A program made the translations under genes and the position numbers. From positions 1 to 64,000 of the forward strand of contig JAAELQ010000239.1 in NCBI GenBank assembly GCA_024226515.1: a DNA stretch of 64,000 nt, written 5' to 3'. The stretch comes from a bacterium. GTDB taxonomy: Bacteria; Acidobacteriota; Polarisedimenticolia; Polarisedimenticolales; Polarisedimenticolaceae. The first letter of the stretch is position 1; every line of letters begins with the position of its first letter. The notes below the pieces were generated by a model that saw only the letters and a program-made list of their open reading frames with translations, made no database searches and was not told where the DNA came from. Below are positions 8,493 to 17,382 of this stretch, one piece after another.

Positions 8493-8703
8493 CGGCGTTC
8501 CAGTCCTGTCCCGTCGTCAGGGCATCGTCATGGATCTCGATTTTCCCCTCGAGGGCACCGATCAACGAGGCAGAGACCTGCGCGAACGGTTTCAGTGTCG
8601 CAACCGGCTTACCGTGCTTGGTGATGACCAACCCGTCCGGATCGAGGTTGTCGAGCAGGGCGAGGCACTGCTCCTTGAACTTCGCTGCTCCGATCGACTT
8701 CAT
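8479..8703 (-). CDS. Antitoxin, Phd/YefM family
   Basis: A 74-residue antitoxin. The N-terminus (MKSIGAAKFKEQCLALLDNL, then ITKHGKPVATLKP) is the dimerising DNA-binding fold of the Phd/YefM family; the C-terminal part (about 45-74) would wrap around and block the PIN toxin. It is the first gene of the pair and overlaps the toxin start by 14 bp, the usual arrangement for keeping antitoxin in excess. GAGG lies 5 nt before the ATG. A palindrome in the promoter suggests autorepression. Confidence 0.87.
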   Translation of the reverse strand: MKSIGAAKFKEQCLALLDNLDPDGLVITKHGKPVATLKPFAQVSASLIGALEGKIEIHDDALTTGQDWNAVAEP

Positions 8704-8727
8704 GGCACCTCACTTCAGTGTGGTCAT

Positions 8728-8756
8728 AATATACGACTAGTCGTAATTTATGTCCA
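8728..8756 (-). promoter_or_regulatory. Toxin-antitoxin promoter with palindromic operator
   Basis: On the minus strand, TGGACA (8751-8756) and TATATT (8728-8733) are separated by exactly 17 bp. A perfect 14-bp palindrome, TACGACTAGTCGTA (8732-8745), fills most of the spacer and touches the -10. Binding of the antitoxin there would block RNA polymerase. The -35 lies immediately beyond the stop codon (8748-8750) of the upstream membrane-protein gene. Confidence 0.65.
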
Positions 8757-10304
8757 TGTCGGCGCCGCGCGGAGCCGGACGCGCATCTCCGCGCCAAGGT
8801 CGAACAGTCGGCCGAGGACGACGCTCCACAGCAGCGTGTTGGCGAGCATCTCGAGGATCTCTTCCAGCACCTTCGAGAAATGCCGGGCGATCCAGTAGGC
8901 CGAATGGTCGAACAGCGCGCGACTCTTGTAGTCGAGCACCGGGTCCGACACGATGCGCACGTACGGGTTCCACGGATGGTCCTTGTCCAGGCTCTCCAGG
9001 AAGTCCAGCCCCACCGACGCCGCGAGCAGCCCCAGCGCCAGCAGCACGACGACGCGAACGCGGAACGCGGGGGACTCGCGCAGCAGGAACCACGCGGTGA
9101 ACAGCCCCGCCGCGACGAACAGCGGCAGGAACACCACGTGCCACGAGTAGCCGGCGGAGCCGTCGAGGATCCCGCCCGAGCGCCCTCCCGCGAGCAGCTC
9201 GCCGAAGAACGAGCCCAACCGCTCATGCAGTCGCGTGCCGTCGTCGAGCGCCATGTAGACGAAGAACAGCGCGACGAACATCCAGCCGCGCCGCATCCCG
9301 GCCGAAGCGCCACGCGCCCGGACGACGAGGTACACCAGCAGCGCCGTCAGGCCGACCGCCAGCGTCTGCATCGAGCTGAACCAGTTGGGCAACGAGTTCT
9401 CGCGCGCCACGTTGAACATGGCGCGGATGTGCGACGTCAGGTCCAGCGCGCGGAGGGCGATGAAGTAGTCGGCGAGGACGAACCCCAGCTGGATCAGGAT
9501 GCAGGCGAGGACGAGGCGCCGCATCGTCCGCGAGCGGCCGATGTGGAACGCACTGACGCCGTCCGGGCATTCCTGCGGGCGAGGCCCGTCGCCGATCGTC
9601 AAGCGCACCTCGCTCGTCGACGCGAACGCATGGCGCAACAGCACCAGCCACAGCACCGCGCCCGAGGCCAGCTCCAGCAGCATCGAGAGCGCCACGTGCG
9701 TCGAATCCGATTCGAAGATCCGCATGGCGCCGGCCGCGGCGAAGCCGACCGCGGCGGCGATCAGCCACGGCCGCGCCCGGTCGCCGCGCAGCGCACGCCA
9801 GAGGAACACCAGCGCCGCCAGCCCCAGCGGGCCGGCCGCCAGGACCAGCAGCACGTTCTCCGCGTGATCCGACGCCATCAGCTCGCGGAGCCCGGTCTCG
9901 CCCGAGCTCCGGATCAGGGCCTCGAAGTGGCGCTCGGTCTGCGCACCAAGCCGGCGATACAGCCGCGCGCCGTTGGCGAGGGTGAGGAACGAGAAGAACG
10001 AGGCCAGGGCGAGCCAGCCGCCCGTGTGCGCACCGCGGCTCCTCACTAGCGCGCGGATCAGCCACAGCGTCAGGCTGATCGTCAGCAGCAGCACCGCCGA
10101 GAACCAGTCGGGGAGGCTCGTCTCCTCCGTCAGGTCGAACAGCTCCTGCAGCGTGTCGAGGCGCGGCCCCACGCGCTCCAGCAGGAAGTACAGCAGCAGG
10201 AAGCCGAGCTCGACGATCGCGCACGCGGCGATCGCGGCGCGAAGCGTTCCACGGGAATCGACTTCGAGCGTCGCGGGGAGGGGAGTCAGCGGCGTGCGAT
10301 TCAG
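8748..10304 (-). CDS. Polytopic membrane protein with two homologous halves, unknown function
   Basis: About 518 residues with some twelve hydrophobic segments. The protein is a tandem duplication. Half A has SLPDWFSAVLLL and ANGARLYRRLG; half B has SLPNWFSSMQTLA and DDGTRLHERLG in the same order. Half B begins with a transmembrane helix (LVLACILIQLGFVLADYFIA). The matching helix of half A (AAIAACAIVELGFLLLYFLL) lies upstream of the first GTG (10172), so the real start must be farther upstream. No ATG, GTG or TTG exists there before the in-frame stop at 10329. A CTG at 10304 with GGAG 7 nt upstream is the best candidate. It follows the alcohol dehydrogenase by 16 bp and looks like the last gene of that operon. 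No family name can be assigned. Confidence 0.6.
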   Translation of the reverse strand: MNRTPLTPLPATLEVDSRGTLRAAIAACAIVELGFLLLYFLLERVGPRLDTLQELFDLTEETSLPDWFSAVLLLTISLTLWLIRALVRSRGAHTGGWLALASFFSFLTLANGARLYRRLGAQTERHFEALIRSSGETGLRELMASDHAENVLLVLAAGPLGLAALVFLWRALRGDRARPWLIAAAVGFAAAGAMRIFESDSTHVALSMLLELASGAVLWLVLLRHAFASTSEVRLTIGDGPRPQECPDGVSAFHIGRSRTMRRLVLACILIQLGFVLADYFIALRALDLTSHIRAMFNVARENSLPNWFSSMQTLAVGLTALLVYLVVRARGASAGMRRGWMFVALFFVYMALDDGTRLHERLGSFFGELLAGGRSGGILDGSAGYSWHVVFLPLFVAAGLFTAWFLLRESPAFRVRVVVLLALGLLAASVGLDFLESLDKDHPWNPYVRIVSDPVLDYKSRALFDHSAYWIARHFSKVLEEILEMLANTLLWSVVLGRLFDLGAEMRVRLRAAPTWT

Positions 10305-10320
10305 AGGTGAGCTCCGGCGC

Positions 10321-11367
10321 TCAGGGAGTCAGCACGACCTTCGTGCAACCCTCGCGCTTCTCGTCGAACAGCTTGTAGGCGCCGGGGCCCTCGGACAGGG
10401 TCATGCGGTGCGAGATCACCGCGGCGAGGTCGTACTTCTTCGACTGCACCATGGGGATCAGCTGCGGGATCATGTGTCGCGCGGGGCAGCGGCCGACGCG
10501 ATAGGTCAGGTTCTTGTCGTAGGCCTCGGCCGGGGTGAACGCGAAGCGCTCCTCGTTGTGCACGCCGACCACGGACACCGTGCCGCCGGGGCGCACGAGG
10601 TTGACCGCCAGCCGGTGCGCCGAGGAGTTGCCGACCAGCTCGAGCACCGCGTCGGCGCCGCGCCCCTGGGTCGCGCCGTGGACGATCGCGCGCGGGTCCG
10701 ATTGCGCGTAGCTGATCGGCGTCGCACCGAGCCGGGCCGCGAGGTCCAGGCGCTCGGGGATCGAGTCGATGGCGAACAGCGTCTCGGCGCCCAGCTCTAG
10801 CGCGCCGGCGATCGCCATCAGCCCGACCGGGCCGCAGCCCACGATGGCGTAGACGCCGCCCGGCTCGACGCCGGCCTGCTTCGCGCAGTAGTAGCCGGTG
10901 GACAGCACGTCGCCCAGCAGCAGGCCCTCCTCGGGAGTGACGTCGTTCGGAATCTCGACCAGGGTCGACGCCGCCAGCGGCACGCGGACCGTCTCGGCCT
11001 GGGCGCCGTGCAGGCCGGCACCCTGCTCCACCCAGCCGAAGAGCTGTCCCGACTCGCAGCGTGCGGTGAGCCCGCGCCGGCAGTAGAAGCACTCGCCGCA
11101 GCTCGTCGTGAACGGGCTGAACACGCGGGCTCCCGGCTTCAGGTCCTTCACGTCTTTGCCGCACTCGGCGACGCGGCCGACGAACTCGTGGCCCATCACG
11201 GTGCCGTGGTCGATGCCCTTCTCGCGACCGTGATACACGTGCAGGTCCGAGCCGCAGATCGCGGAGATCTCGACCTCGACCAGCACGTCGGTCGGTTCGA
11301 CGAGCTTGGGATCCTCGAGGGTCTCGTGGCACACCGAGCCCTGGCCGTTGAATACGAGTGCTCTCAA
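10321..11367 (-). CDS. Zinc-dependent alcohol dehydrogenase (MDR family)
   Basis: A 348-residue medium-chain dehydrogenase. Catalytic zinc ligands appear in ISAICGSDLH and GHEFVGRV; the structural zinc cluster is the four-cysteine run CGECFYCRRGLTARC; the NAD-binding fold has YAIVGCGPVGLMAI. The closest resemblance is to formaldehyde- or threonine-dehydrogenase-like members, but the substrate is not determinable. TTG at 11367 is chosen because it gives the canonical MRALVFNG start 4 nt after the upstream stop; longer readings would run back into the previous gene. It lies downstream of the ABC/GldG/DUF4340 genes on the same strand and is probably co-transcribed. Confidence 0.85.
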   Translation of the reverse strand: MRALVFNGQGSVCHETLEDPKLVEPTDVLVEVEISAICGSDLHVYHGREKGIDHGTVMGHEFVGRVAECGKDVKDLKPGARVFSPFTTSCGECFYCRRGLTARCESGQLFGWVEQGAGLHGAQAETVRVPLAASTLVEIPNDVTPEEGLLLGDVLSTGYYCAKQAGVEPGGVYAIVGCGPVGLMAIAGALELGAETLFAIDSIPERLDLAARLGATPISYAQSDPRAIVHGATQGRGADAVLELVGNSSAHRLAVNLVRPGGTVSVVGVHNEERFAFTPAEAYDKNLTYRVGRCPARHMIPQLIPMVQSKKYDLAAVISHRMTLSEGPGAYKLFDEKREGCTKVVLTP

Positions 11368-11371
11368 GAGG

Positions 11372-12340
11372 TCACGATTCTCCGAACAGTTCGTCGAGCT
11401 TCTGGTCCAGCAGCGACTGGATGCTCGACTCCCAGATGGTTCCGCTGAAGCCGTAACCGTCACGCGTCACGTAGCGCTGCATCTCCTCGCCCTCCGGTCT
11501 GTCGCCGACCAGTACCTCGACGGTCTCGACGACGTCCGGATTGTCCACGGAGGCGACGTGCAGCGTCAACCGTGCCGTCGGATCGGCCAGCCCCTGGGCC
11601 GCCTCATCCGTGCGGCCCTGCGGCTCGGCGATGCGGATCGTCCGGGCGCTGCGCAGCAGCGAGCCGACCTTGGTCGAGTCGAGCACCCGGCCTCTCGCGG
11701 ACTCGGGAGCCTTGACGTGCCACGTGCCGTCGATCCGCTCGAGCTCGAAGCGACCCTGCGCGTTGACGAGATCCAGGGCCACCAGCCGGGCCTCCGGCAC
11801 GTCGATCAGGTCCTTGTCGCACCAGTTCGAGGCGTCGGGGTTGACGTCGTAGCCGGCGACGTCGCGGGCCTCGTAAACCTCGGCCTCGCCTTCGAGCCTC
11901 ACGTGCGACGCGCGGTAGTTGACCGCCGTGCCGATGTACACGTCCAGTCGGGGATCTTCGTCACCGTCACCCCAGACGCGCACGCGCGCCTCGTGGTCGT
12001 CGTCGGCGACCTTGAACTTGTCGTGGTAGCGCTTGCTGGTCACCACGGGGCGACGCACGCGCACGCCGCGCAGATCGTCGACGAGCTCGCCGATCTTCGT
12101 GCCGTCGGCGGGCATTCCATCCAGTTCCTCGATGGTCCAGTCGTCGCCCTGCTTGACCAGCGTGACACGTCGGTCGGGCTCGCTCAGCTCGACCCGCGTC
12201 GCGGCGAAGGCGTCGAGGCCCTCGGCCAGCGGACGGGTCGAGCTGCTGGCGTCGGCCGAGCCGAACGGCGAACGCACCAGCAGGATCACCACAATTTGCA
12301 GCAGCAGGAAGCCGCCGAGCAATTTCTGCGCGCGCGTCAT
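11372..12340 (-). CDS. DUF4340 domain protein
   Basis: A 322-residue protein anchored by one N-terminal transmembrane segment (KLLGGFLLLQIVVILLV). The periplasmic part contains the DUF4340 pattern: repeated beta-units such as DDWTIEELDGMPADGTKIGELVDDL and, near the C-terminus, TWHVKAP. DUF4340 proteins are nearly always encoded next to GldG-like ABC auxiliary proteins, as here: the gene starts 1 bp after the GldG-like stop. It probably forms part of that membrane complex. Its biochemical role is not known. Confidence 0.82.
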   Translation of the reverse strand: MTRAQKLLGGFLLLQIVVILLVRSPFGSADASSSTRPLAEGLDAFAATRVELSEPDRRVTLVKQGDDWTIEELDGMPADGTKIGELVDDLRGVRVRRPVVTSKRYHDKFKVADDDHEARVRVWGDGDEDPRLDVYIGTAVNYRASHVRLEGEAEVYEARDVAGYDVNPDASNWCDKDLIDVPEARLVALDLVNAQGRFELERIDGTWHVKAPESARGRVLDSTKVGSLLRSARTIRIAEPQGRTDEAAQGLADPTARLTLHVASVDNPDVVETVEVLVGDRPEGEEMQRYVTRDGYGFSGTIWESSIQSLLDQKLDELFGES

Positions 12341-12341
12341 C

Positions 12342-14519
12342 TCAGGCCTCCTTCTCGGTCGGGTTCCGCGCGATCGGTGCCGCGCCGGCGTCGAACAGCG
12401 GCTGCGCGTTGCGACGTCGGACGAAGAGGAACACCGCCAGCGCCACGACCACGATCAGCGGCACGGCGTAGTTGACGAACTCGATGGCGAACTGCTCGCC
12501 GCGCTCGACCGCGTCGATGCGGCGCGACGCCAGGCCGCGCGAGCGGATGCCGATCATGTCGCCGTCCATGTTGGTCCAGTCGATCAGGTTCTCGACGAAG
12601 CGCAGGTTCTCGGTGAAGAACCCACCCTCCATATTGCCCAGCGCTCGGGCGACGAAGTCGCTGAGGAACTCGGAGTTGCCCACGACGACCAGTCGCGTGT
12701 CGGGCGATTCCGTGATCGCGACCGACGGGGCGGGACCGTCCTCGTCCTCCACCTCGTTTCCATCGATGTCGAGGTCCGCCTCCGGTCGAGGCTCTCCCTT
12801 CTCGGCGAAGTAGCTCTTGAAGCGACCGTTGAGCGCCACCGCCAGCAGGTGCGGCTCGGTGCCCTCGGCCGGCACGTCGTAGTCGACGAAGGCCACCTGG
12901 CTCACGTCGTCGCTGGTCCACGACACCTCCGAGGACTTCAGGATCGGCAGCGCCTCGATCTCGCCCAGCCGCTTCTCGTCGATCGTCAGCGGGCTGCCCC
13001 AGTAGATGCCGACCGCGTCGAGGCTGGACGTGATGTCGGGGTTGGCGAAACCCTCGTCGCGCACCTGCAACAGATAGGGGTAGGGGGCCATCGACCACGT
13101 GCGGATGGGCCCCAACGCCGTCTGTCGCGTCTCGGGGATCGGCAGCGGCTGGTTTCGATCATCCAACACCAGCGACGGGCTGACCGTCACGCCGTGGTGC
13201 GCCAGCCAGTCGTCGAGCCCGGACGTCATCGGCGTCAGGTTGAGGCCCGTCGCGTCGAAGTTGACCTCGTAGTTGCCCGCGCAGAGCACCACGCGCCCGC
13301 CGCGCATCAGGTACTGATCGAGGCGGAACAGCTGCATCTCGGGCAATTCGCGCGGCTTCAGCACCAGCAGTACGTCGATGTCGTGCGGCACGCCTTCGTC
13401 GGCGCCCAGGTCGATCTCGGCGACGTCGTAGTCCGCCGAGAGGAAGCGTTTGATCTCCTGGAACTCGGGCGGCTGCGGCGGCGGCATCTGTAGCTGCGCG
13501 CGAACCTCCGGCGGGATCTCCGGCTGCGTCGGCGCGACGACGCCGACGCGCTTGAGAAAGCCCGGCGTGTAGCGCCGCAGGCTCTGTTCGATCGTCTCGC
13601 GCACGGTCGCCGTGGTCAGCTCCTCGCCGGTCAGGATCACCTGCTCCAGCACGCCGCCGACGTCGAGCAGGCCGTAGAGATAGAAGCTCTCCTCGCCGAA
13701 GAAGCCGAGCGACATCGGCCGGAAGCCGTAGTTCAGCGAGAGGTCCTGGGCCAGTAGCTCGTCGCCCGTCGGGTCTACTTCCTCGAAGGTGAATTTGTCG
13801 CCGCTCTTCTCCGCGAGCTCGGCCGCGGCCTCGCGCACCGCGTCCGGAACCTCGGCGAGCATCTCGGGCAGACTCTCCGGGCTCATGATCGCGGTGAACT
13901 TCACCGGCTGATCGAGCCGCGCGAACAGGTCGGTCGTGCCCTGGAAGCCGAACAGCACCTTCTTGATGGCGCGCGTCAGGTCGTACTCCAGGTTGCGCAG
14001 GCGCACGTCGATGTCGCCGTCGGGCAGCGGATCGACCTGGATCAGGTCCTGGAAGCCGTAACGCTCGTACTGGTCGCCGTAGCGCACGACCAGCGCGAAG
14101 TAGGCGTTGACGATCCCGCTCTCGTACTTAGAAGCCAGCCGGAACGGGGTGCTGCGCACGCCGAAGCGGCCCGCGGCCTCTTCCTCCGCCGCTTCGTCCT
14201 CGCCCGGATCGAGGATCTCGACGACGACCTTGCCCTTGGAGACGGCGCGGTACTCGTCGAGCAGGTCGACGATCTGCGGCACCAGCGGCGCGAGCTTGGG
14301 GTGCGTGCGGTTGGAGAAGTAGCCGTAGATCGTCAACTCCTCGTCGAGCGATCCGAGAAGGCGCTTGGTGGCCGGCGTGATGGAGAACATGCCGTCGGAG
14401 GTCAGGTCGAGCCTCGCGCCGGACCAGCCGGAGATCAGGTAGTTCAGCGCGACGAGGTTGAGCAGCGCCAGGACTCCGGTGAGTCCGAGCGACAGCAGAC
14501 GATGTCGGTTTCTTGCCAT
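12342..14519 (-). CDS. GldG-family ABC transporter auxiliary protein
   Basis: A 725-residue protein with an N-terminal transmembrane helix (about 8-30, LLSLGLTGVLALLNLVALNY), a large extracytoplasmic GldG/ABC_transp_aux region (LTIYGYFSNRTHPKLAPLVP; VVVEILDPGED) and a C-terminal helix (PLIVVVALAVFLFVRRRN). In Flavobacterium, GldG works with GldA and GldF in gliding; similar ABC sets occur in many non-gliding bacteria with unknown substrates. The ATG at 14519 begins the canonical MARNRH signal anchor; any longer reading would overlap the permease. It follows the permease by 11 bp and precedes the DUF4340 gene by 1 bp. Confidence 0.83.
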   Translation of the reverse strand: MARNRHRLLSLGLTGVLALLNLVALNYLISGWSGARLDLTSDGMFSITPATKRLLGSLDEELTIYGYFSNRTHPKLAPLVPQIVDLLDEYRAVSKGKVVVEILDPGEDEAAEEEAAGRFGVRSTPFRLASKYESGIVNAYFALVVRYGDQYERYGFQDLIQVDPLPDGDIDVRLRNLEYDLTRAIKKVLFGFQGTTDLFARLDQPVKFTAIMSPESLPEMLAEVPDAVREAAAELAEKSGDKFTFEEVDPTGDELLAQDLSLNYGFRPMSLGFFGEESFYLYGLLDVGGVLEQVILTGEELTTATVRETIEQSLRRYTPGFLKRVGVVAPTQPEIPPEVRAQLQMPPPQPPEFQEIKRFLSADYDVAEIDLGADEGVPHDIDVLLVLKPRELPEMQLFRLDQYLMRGGRVVLCAGNYEVNFDATGLNLTPMTSGLDDWLAHHGVTVSPSLVLDDRNQPLPIPETRQTALGPIRTWSMAPYPYLLQVRDEGFANPDITSSLDAVGIYWGSPLTIDEKRLGEIEALPILKSSEVSWTSDDVSQVAFVDYDVPAEGTEPHLLAVALNGRFKSYFAEKGEPRPEADLDIDGNEVEDEDGPAPSVAITESPDTRLVVVGNSEFLSDFVARALGNMEGGFFTENLRFVENLIDWTNMDGDMIGIRSRGLASRRIDAVERGEQFAIEFVNYAVPLIVVVALAVFLFVRRRNAQPLFDAGAAPIARNPTEKEA

Positions 14520-14530
14520 GGTCCGCCCCC

Positions 14531-15253
14531 TCACGCCCAGCGCTTGGCGCGCAGGGCGCCGACGCTGAGGGCCAGGAAGAACAAGGTCAACGATGCGTAG
14601 TACAGCAGGTCGCGCAGGTCGATCACGCCGCGCGCGATGCTCTGGAACCGGCTGCCCGTACCGAGCGCGCGCAGCAACGCGGCCTTCTGGTCCGAGAACA
14701 GGCCGAGGAACGCCTCGCTGCCCAGTCCGTAGAACGCGCCGCACAGCACGAGCGCCAGGATGAAGGCGAGGATCTGGTTCTCGGTCATCGCCGAGACGAA
14801 CTGCCCGATCGACAGGTAGGCCGCGCCGAGCAGCAGCGCTCCGACGTAGCCGCCGATCACCGGACCCCAGTCGAGGTTGCCCATGCGCGAGACCGTGACG
14901 GCCAGCGGAACGGTCAGCGCCAGTCCCACGCCGAGCAGCGCCCAGCTGGCCAGGAACTTGCCCAGCACCAGCTGGTGGTCGCGTACCGGGAGCGTCAGCA
15001 GGATCTCGATCGTTCCCTGTTTCTCCTCCTCGGCCCACAGCCGCATCGTCAGCGCCGGCACGAGCAGCAACATCAGCAGCGGGATCGACTCGAACAGCCC
15101 GCGCAGATCGGCCTGACCGCGCGAGAAGAAGCCGTTGACGTTGAAGAAGGTGAACAGCGCGGTCATCGTGAAGACCAGGACGAACACGTAGGCGATGGGC
15201 GAGTGGAAGTACGCCCGCAACTCGCGTAACGCGGTGGAACGCGTGCGGTTCAT
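14531..15253 (-). CDS. ABC transporter permease (GldF/ABC-2 type)
   Basis: A 240-residue protein with about six membrane helices (FVLVFTMTALFTFF, LLMLLLVPALTMRL, LGVGLALTVPLAVTV, ILAFILALVLCGAF and others). The segment EEEKQGTIEILLTLPVRDHQ is highly characteristic of ABC-2 permeases of the GldF/NosY type. Its ATG overlaps the ATPase stop by 4 bp (ATGA), a sign of obligate co-synthesis. It would form the membrane channel of the complex with the ATPase and the GldG-like protein. Confidence 0.88.
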   Translation of the reverse strand: MNRTRSTALRELRAYFHSPIAYVFVLVFTMTALFTFFNVNGFFSRGQADLRGLFESIPLLMLLLVPALTMRLWAEEEKQGTIEILLTLPVRDHQLVLGKFLASWALLGVGLALTVPLAVTVSRMGNLDWGPVIGGYVGALLLGAAYLSIGQFVSAMTENQILAFILALVLCGAFYGLGSEAFLGLFSDQKAALLRALGTGSRFQSIARGVIDLRDLLYYASLTLFFLALSVGALRAKRWA

Positions 15254-16188
15254 GATGCGACCTCCGGCGTGGATTCGGTCAGTTCCTTGAACACCTGCTC
15301 CAGCGTCTTGTCGTCGCGCTTCAGCTCGCGCAAGGGCCAGCCCTGCGTGCGCGCGACCTCGGCGACCCGCTCCCCGACCTCGGCCTCGCCGTCGAGATGC
15401 AGGCGAAACGTCTTGAAGCCGTTGTCGGCAGGGCCGGGATCGACCGAGCGCACGCCCTCGACTCGGCCGAGGGTCTCGGCTGCGCCGGCGACGTCGTCGG
15501 TCGCGACGCGGACAACCTGGACGCGCGAGCGCGTCAACTCGGACAGCGCGCCGTCGGCCCGGATACTCCCGTCGATCAGGATCACGGCGCGATCGCACGT
15601 GGCCTCGACCTCGGGCAGGATGTGGGTCGAGAGGATGATCGTCTTCGTCTGGCCCATGCGCCGGATCAGGTTGCGGATCTCGGCGATCTGATTCGGGTCC
15701 AGGCCGCTCGTCGGCTCGTCGAGGATGAGGATCTGCGGATCGTGGAGGATCGCCGCGGCCAGCCCGACGCGCTGGTGGTAGCCCTTGGACAGGTGGCCGA
15801 TGGTGCGCGTCATCACGTGGCCGATCGCGCACTCTTCGACCGCCCGGCCGACGTGCTGCCGGACCGACTGCGGGTCGAGGCCGCGCATCTCGGCCATGAA
15901 CGCGAGGTACTCCTGGACCAGCATGTCTTCATAGACCGGCGCGTTCTCCGGCAGGTAGCCGATCTTCTGCTGCACCTCGAGCGGATTCTCGACGACGTCG
16001 AGTCCGTCGACGTGCGCCGATCCGTCGCTGGGCAGCAGGTAGCCGACGAGGATCTTCATCGTGGTCGTCTTGCCCGCGCCGTTCTGGCCCAGGAGACCCA
16101 CGATCTCGCCGCTAGGGATCGAGGTCGAGATGCCGCGCAGCGCCTCGATCTCGCCGTAGCTCTTCTTCAGGTTTCGGATTTCGATCAT
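15250..16188 (-). CDS. ABC transporter ATPase (GldA-like)
   Basis: A 312-residue ATP-binding subunit. Walker A is GLLGQNGAGKTTTMKIL (about 33-48), the signature is HLSKGYHQRVGLA, Walker B is ILILDEPTSGLDP, and the H-loop is LSTHILPEVE. A C-terminal extension of about 90 residues follows the ATPase core, as in GldA and other ABC-2 exporters. It is the first gene of a six-gene minus-strand run and has a near-consensus promoter upstream. The transported substrate is unknown. Confidence 0.92.
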   Translation of the reverse strand: MIEIRNLKKSYGEIEALRGISTSIPSGEIVGLLGQNGAGKTTTMKILVGYLLPSDGSAHVDGLDVVENPLEVQQKIGYLPENAPVYEDMLVQEYLAFMAEMRGLDPQSVRQHVGRAVEECAIGHVMTRTIGHLSKGYHQRVGLAAAILHDPQILILDEPTSGLDPNQIAEIRNLIRRMGQTKTIILSTHILPEVEATCDRAVILIDGSIRADGALSELTRSRVQVVRVATDDVAGAAETLGRVEGVRSVDPGPADNGFKTFRLHLDGEAEVGERVAEVARTQGWPLRELKRDDKTLEQVFKELTESTPEVAS

Positions 16189-16465
16189 CGTGCATCCCCT
16201 CGCGGCGGATGGAGGACGAGGTTCGACCTCGACCCGTCACGGTGAAGGAATTCGAATGTGTTCGGGACCGCGCTCGCCGGGCACCCCGGCCCGCGAAAAA
16301 CCCATAGTACGGGGCGTTTCCATCGCCTGTCAAATCCCGCTAAGTCGCTGCCCACAGCGGACTTCCGGCGCCCCCTCGGGAGGCGCCGAATTTGGGGTGG
16401 CAGCGCCGCCGGTTGTGCTTACTTTGAAGGAAACTCCACTCGCGGCAACGAACTCGGGGGATCCG
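16189..16465. other. Divergent intergenic region
   Basis: 277 bp between the divergent ABC operon and the dioxygenase gene. It holds the minus-strand promoter at 16304-16333. I see no clear plus-strand promoter and no RNA gene. Confidence 0.5.
16304..16333 (-). promoter_or_regulatory. Sigma70 promoter of the ABC/GldG operon
   Basis: On the minus strand a perfect TTGACA (16328-16333) and TACTAT (16304-16309) are 18 bp apart. This is the best sigma70 match I found in the window. It gives a leader of about 110 nt before the ATPase ATG at 16188. Confidence 0.7.
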
Positions 16466-17248
16466 GTGCGCCGTCTGGACGAGCGTGAGATCGAGAGCTT
16501 CTTCGACCGGGGTTACATCACGGTCGCCGGGCTGTTCTCCGCCCTCGAGCTGAAACGGATGCGGTCGGCGTTCGATCGTCTCGAGCGCACCGCGCAGAGC
16601 CTGGGACGCACCGCGACGCACCGCGGCGCACGCTTCGTCCTCGAGCGCGACGAGGACGCCGAGCGGGCGATGCGCATTCACCGGGTCGTCTGGTGCGGCG
16701 CGGCCGAGCCGGTGCTGTCGAACTACGGCCGCGATCCACGGATCCTCACGCCGGCCTCACAGCTGCTCGGCAGCCCCGAGATGAACCAGCTGATCAATCA
16801 GGCGCACTTCAAGCTGCCCGGAGACGGCGTCGCGTTCCCGTGGCACCAGGACAGCGCACATCGGCGCTACGGCCAGGCCGAGTGGCGCGACGTCAACGGC
16901 CGGGGCAGCTACGTACAGACGGTGATCGCCATCGACGACGTCACCGAGAGCAACGGCCCGCTACGCTTCATCCCGTGCAGCGGCCGCAGCGGCCACGTGC
17001 CGCCCGTGCCGGGCACGGACGGCCGGCTGCCCGACGGGCTGGTGGACGAGACGCTCGCCGTCCCGGCCACCATGCGCGCCGGCAGCGTGCTGTTCTTCGG
17101 CCCGTACGTGTTCCACTCCAGCGAGCCGAATCGCTCCGCCCGCCCGCGCCGCGTCCTGATCAACGGCTTCGCCTACCCCGGTGCGAACTCCCGCGACTAC
17201 CCGGGCTGCGGCACCGGCCGGCCGGTCGTCGCGCCGCCCACGGCCTGA
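16466..17248 (+). CDS. Phytanoyl-CoA dioxygenase (PhyH) family protein
   Basis: A 260-residue Fe(II)/2-oxoglutarate oxygenase. The iron ligands are the HxD pair in FPWHQDSAHRRYG and a distal His in VFHSSEPNRS; the Arg in ARPRRVLIN probably binds 2-oxoglutarate. The fold fits the PhyH family, whose members hydroxylate lipids, amino acids or secondary metabolites; the substrate is unknown. The GTG at 16466 is selected because GGGGGA lies about 5 nt upstream and the family N-terminus (LDEREIESFFDRGYITVAGL) starts immediately after. It stands alone, divergent from the ABC operon. Confidence 0.85.
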   Translation: MRRLDEREIESFFDRGYITVAGLFSALELKRMRSAFDRLERTAQSLGRTATHRGARFVLERDEDAERAMRIHRVVWCGAAEPVLSNYGRDPRILTPASQLLGSPEMNQLINQAHFKLPGDGVAFPWHQDSAHRRYGQAEWRDVNGRGSYVQTVIAIDDVTESNGPLRFIPCSGRSGHVPPVPGTDGRLPDGLVDETLAVPATMRAGSVLFFGPYVFHSSEPNRSARPRRVLINGFAYPGANSRDYPGCGTGRPVVAPPTA

Positions 17249-17382
17249 CCGCGACCCCTCCCCGCCGCGTCCCGTCCGTTAGGATCCTGACGCCCTGCGG
17301 CTGAAAAGCGGCCGACAGCCCCGTATTTTGACCGTATGCTCCCGCTACTGTCTGGCTCTGGGGGAGTGGATCGGAGGGGCTC

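Noticed and set aside
10173-10224. Start of the membrane protein gene at GTG 10172
   Set aside because: Internal duplication shows that a transmembrane helix coded upstream belongs to the protein.
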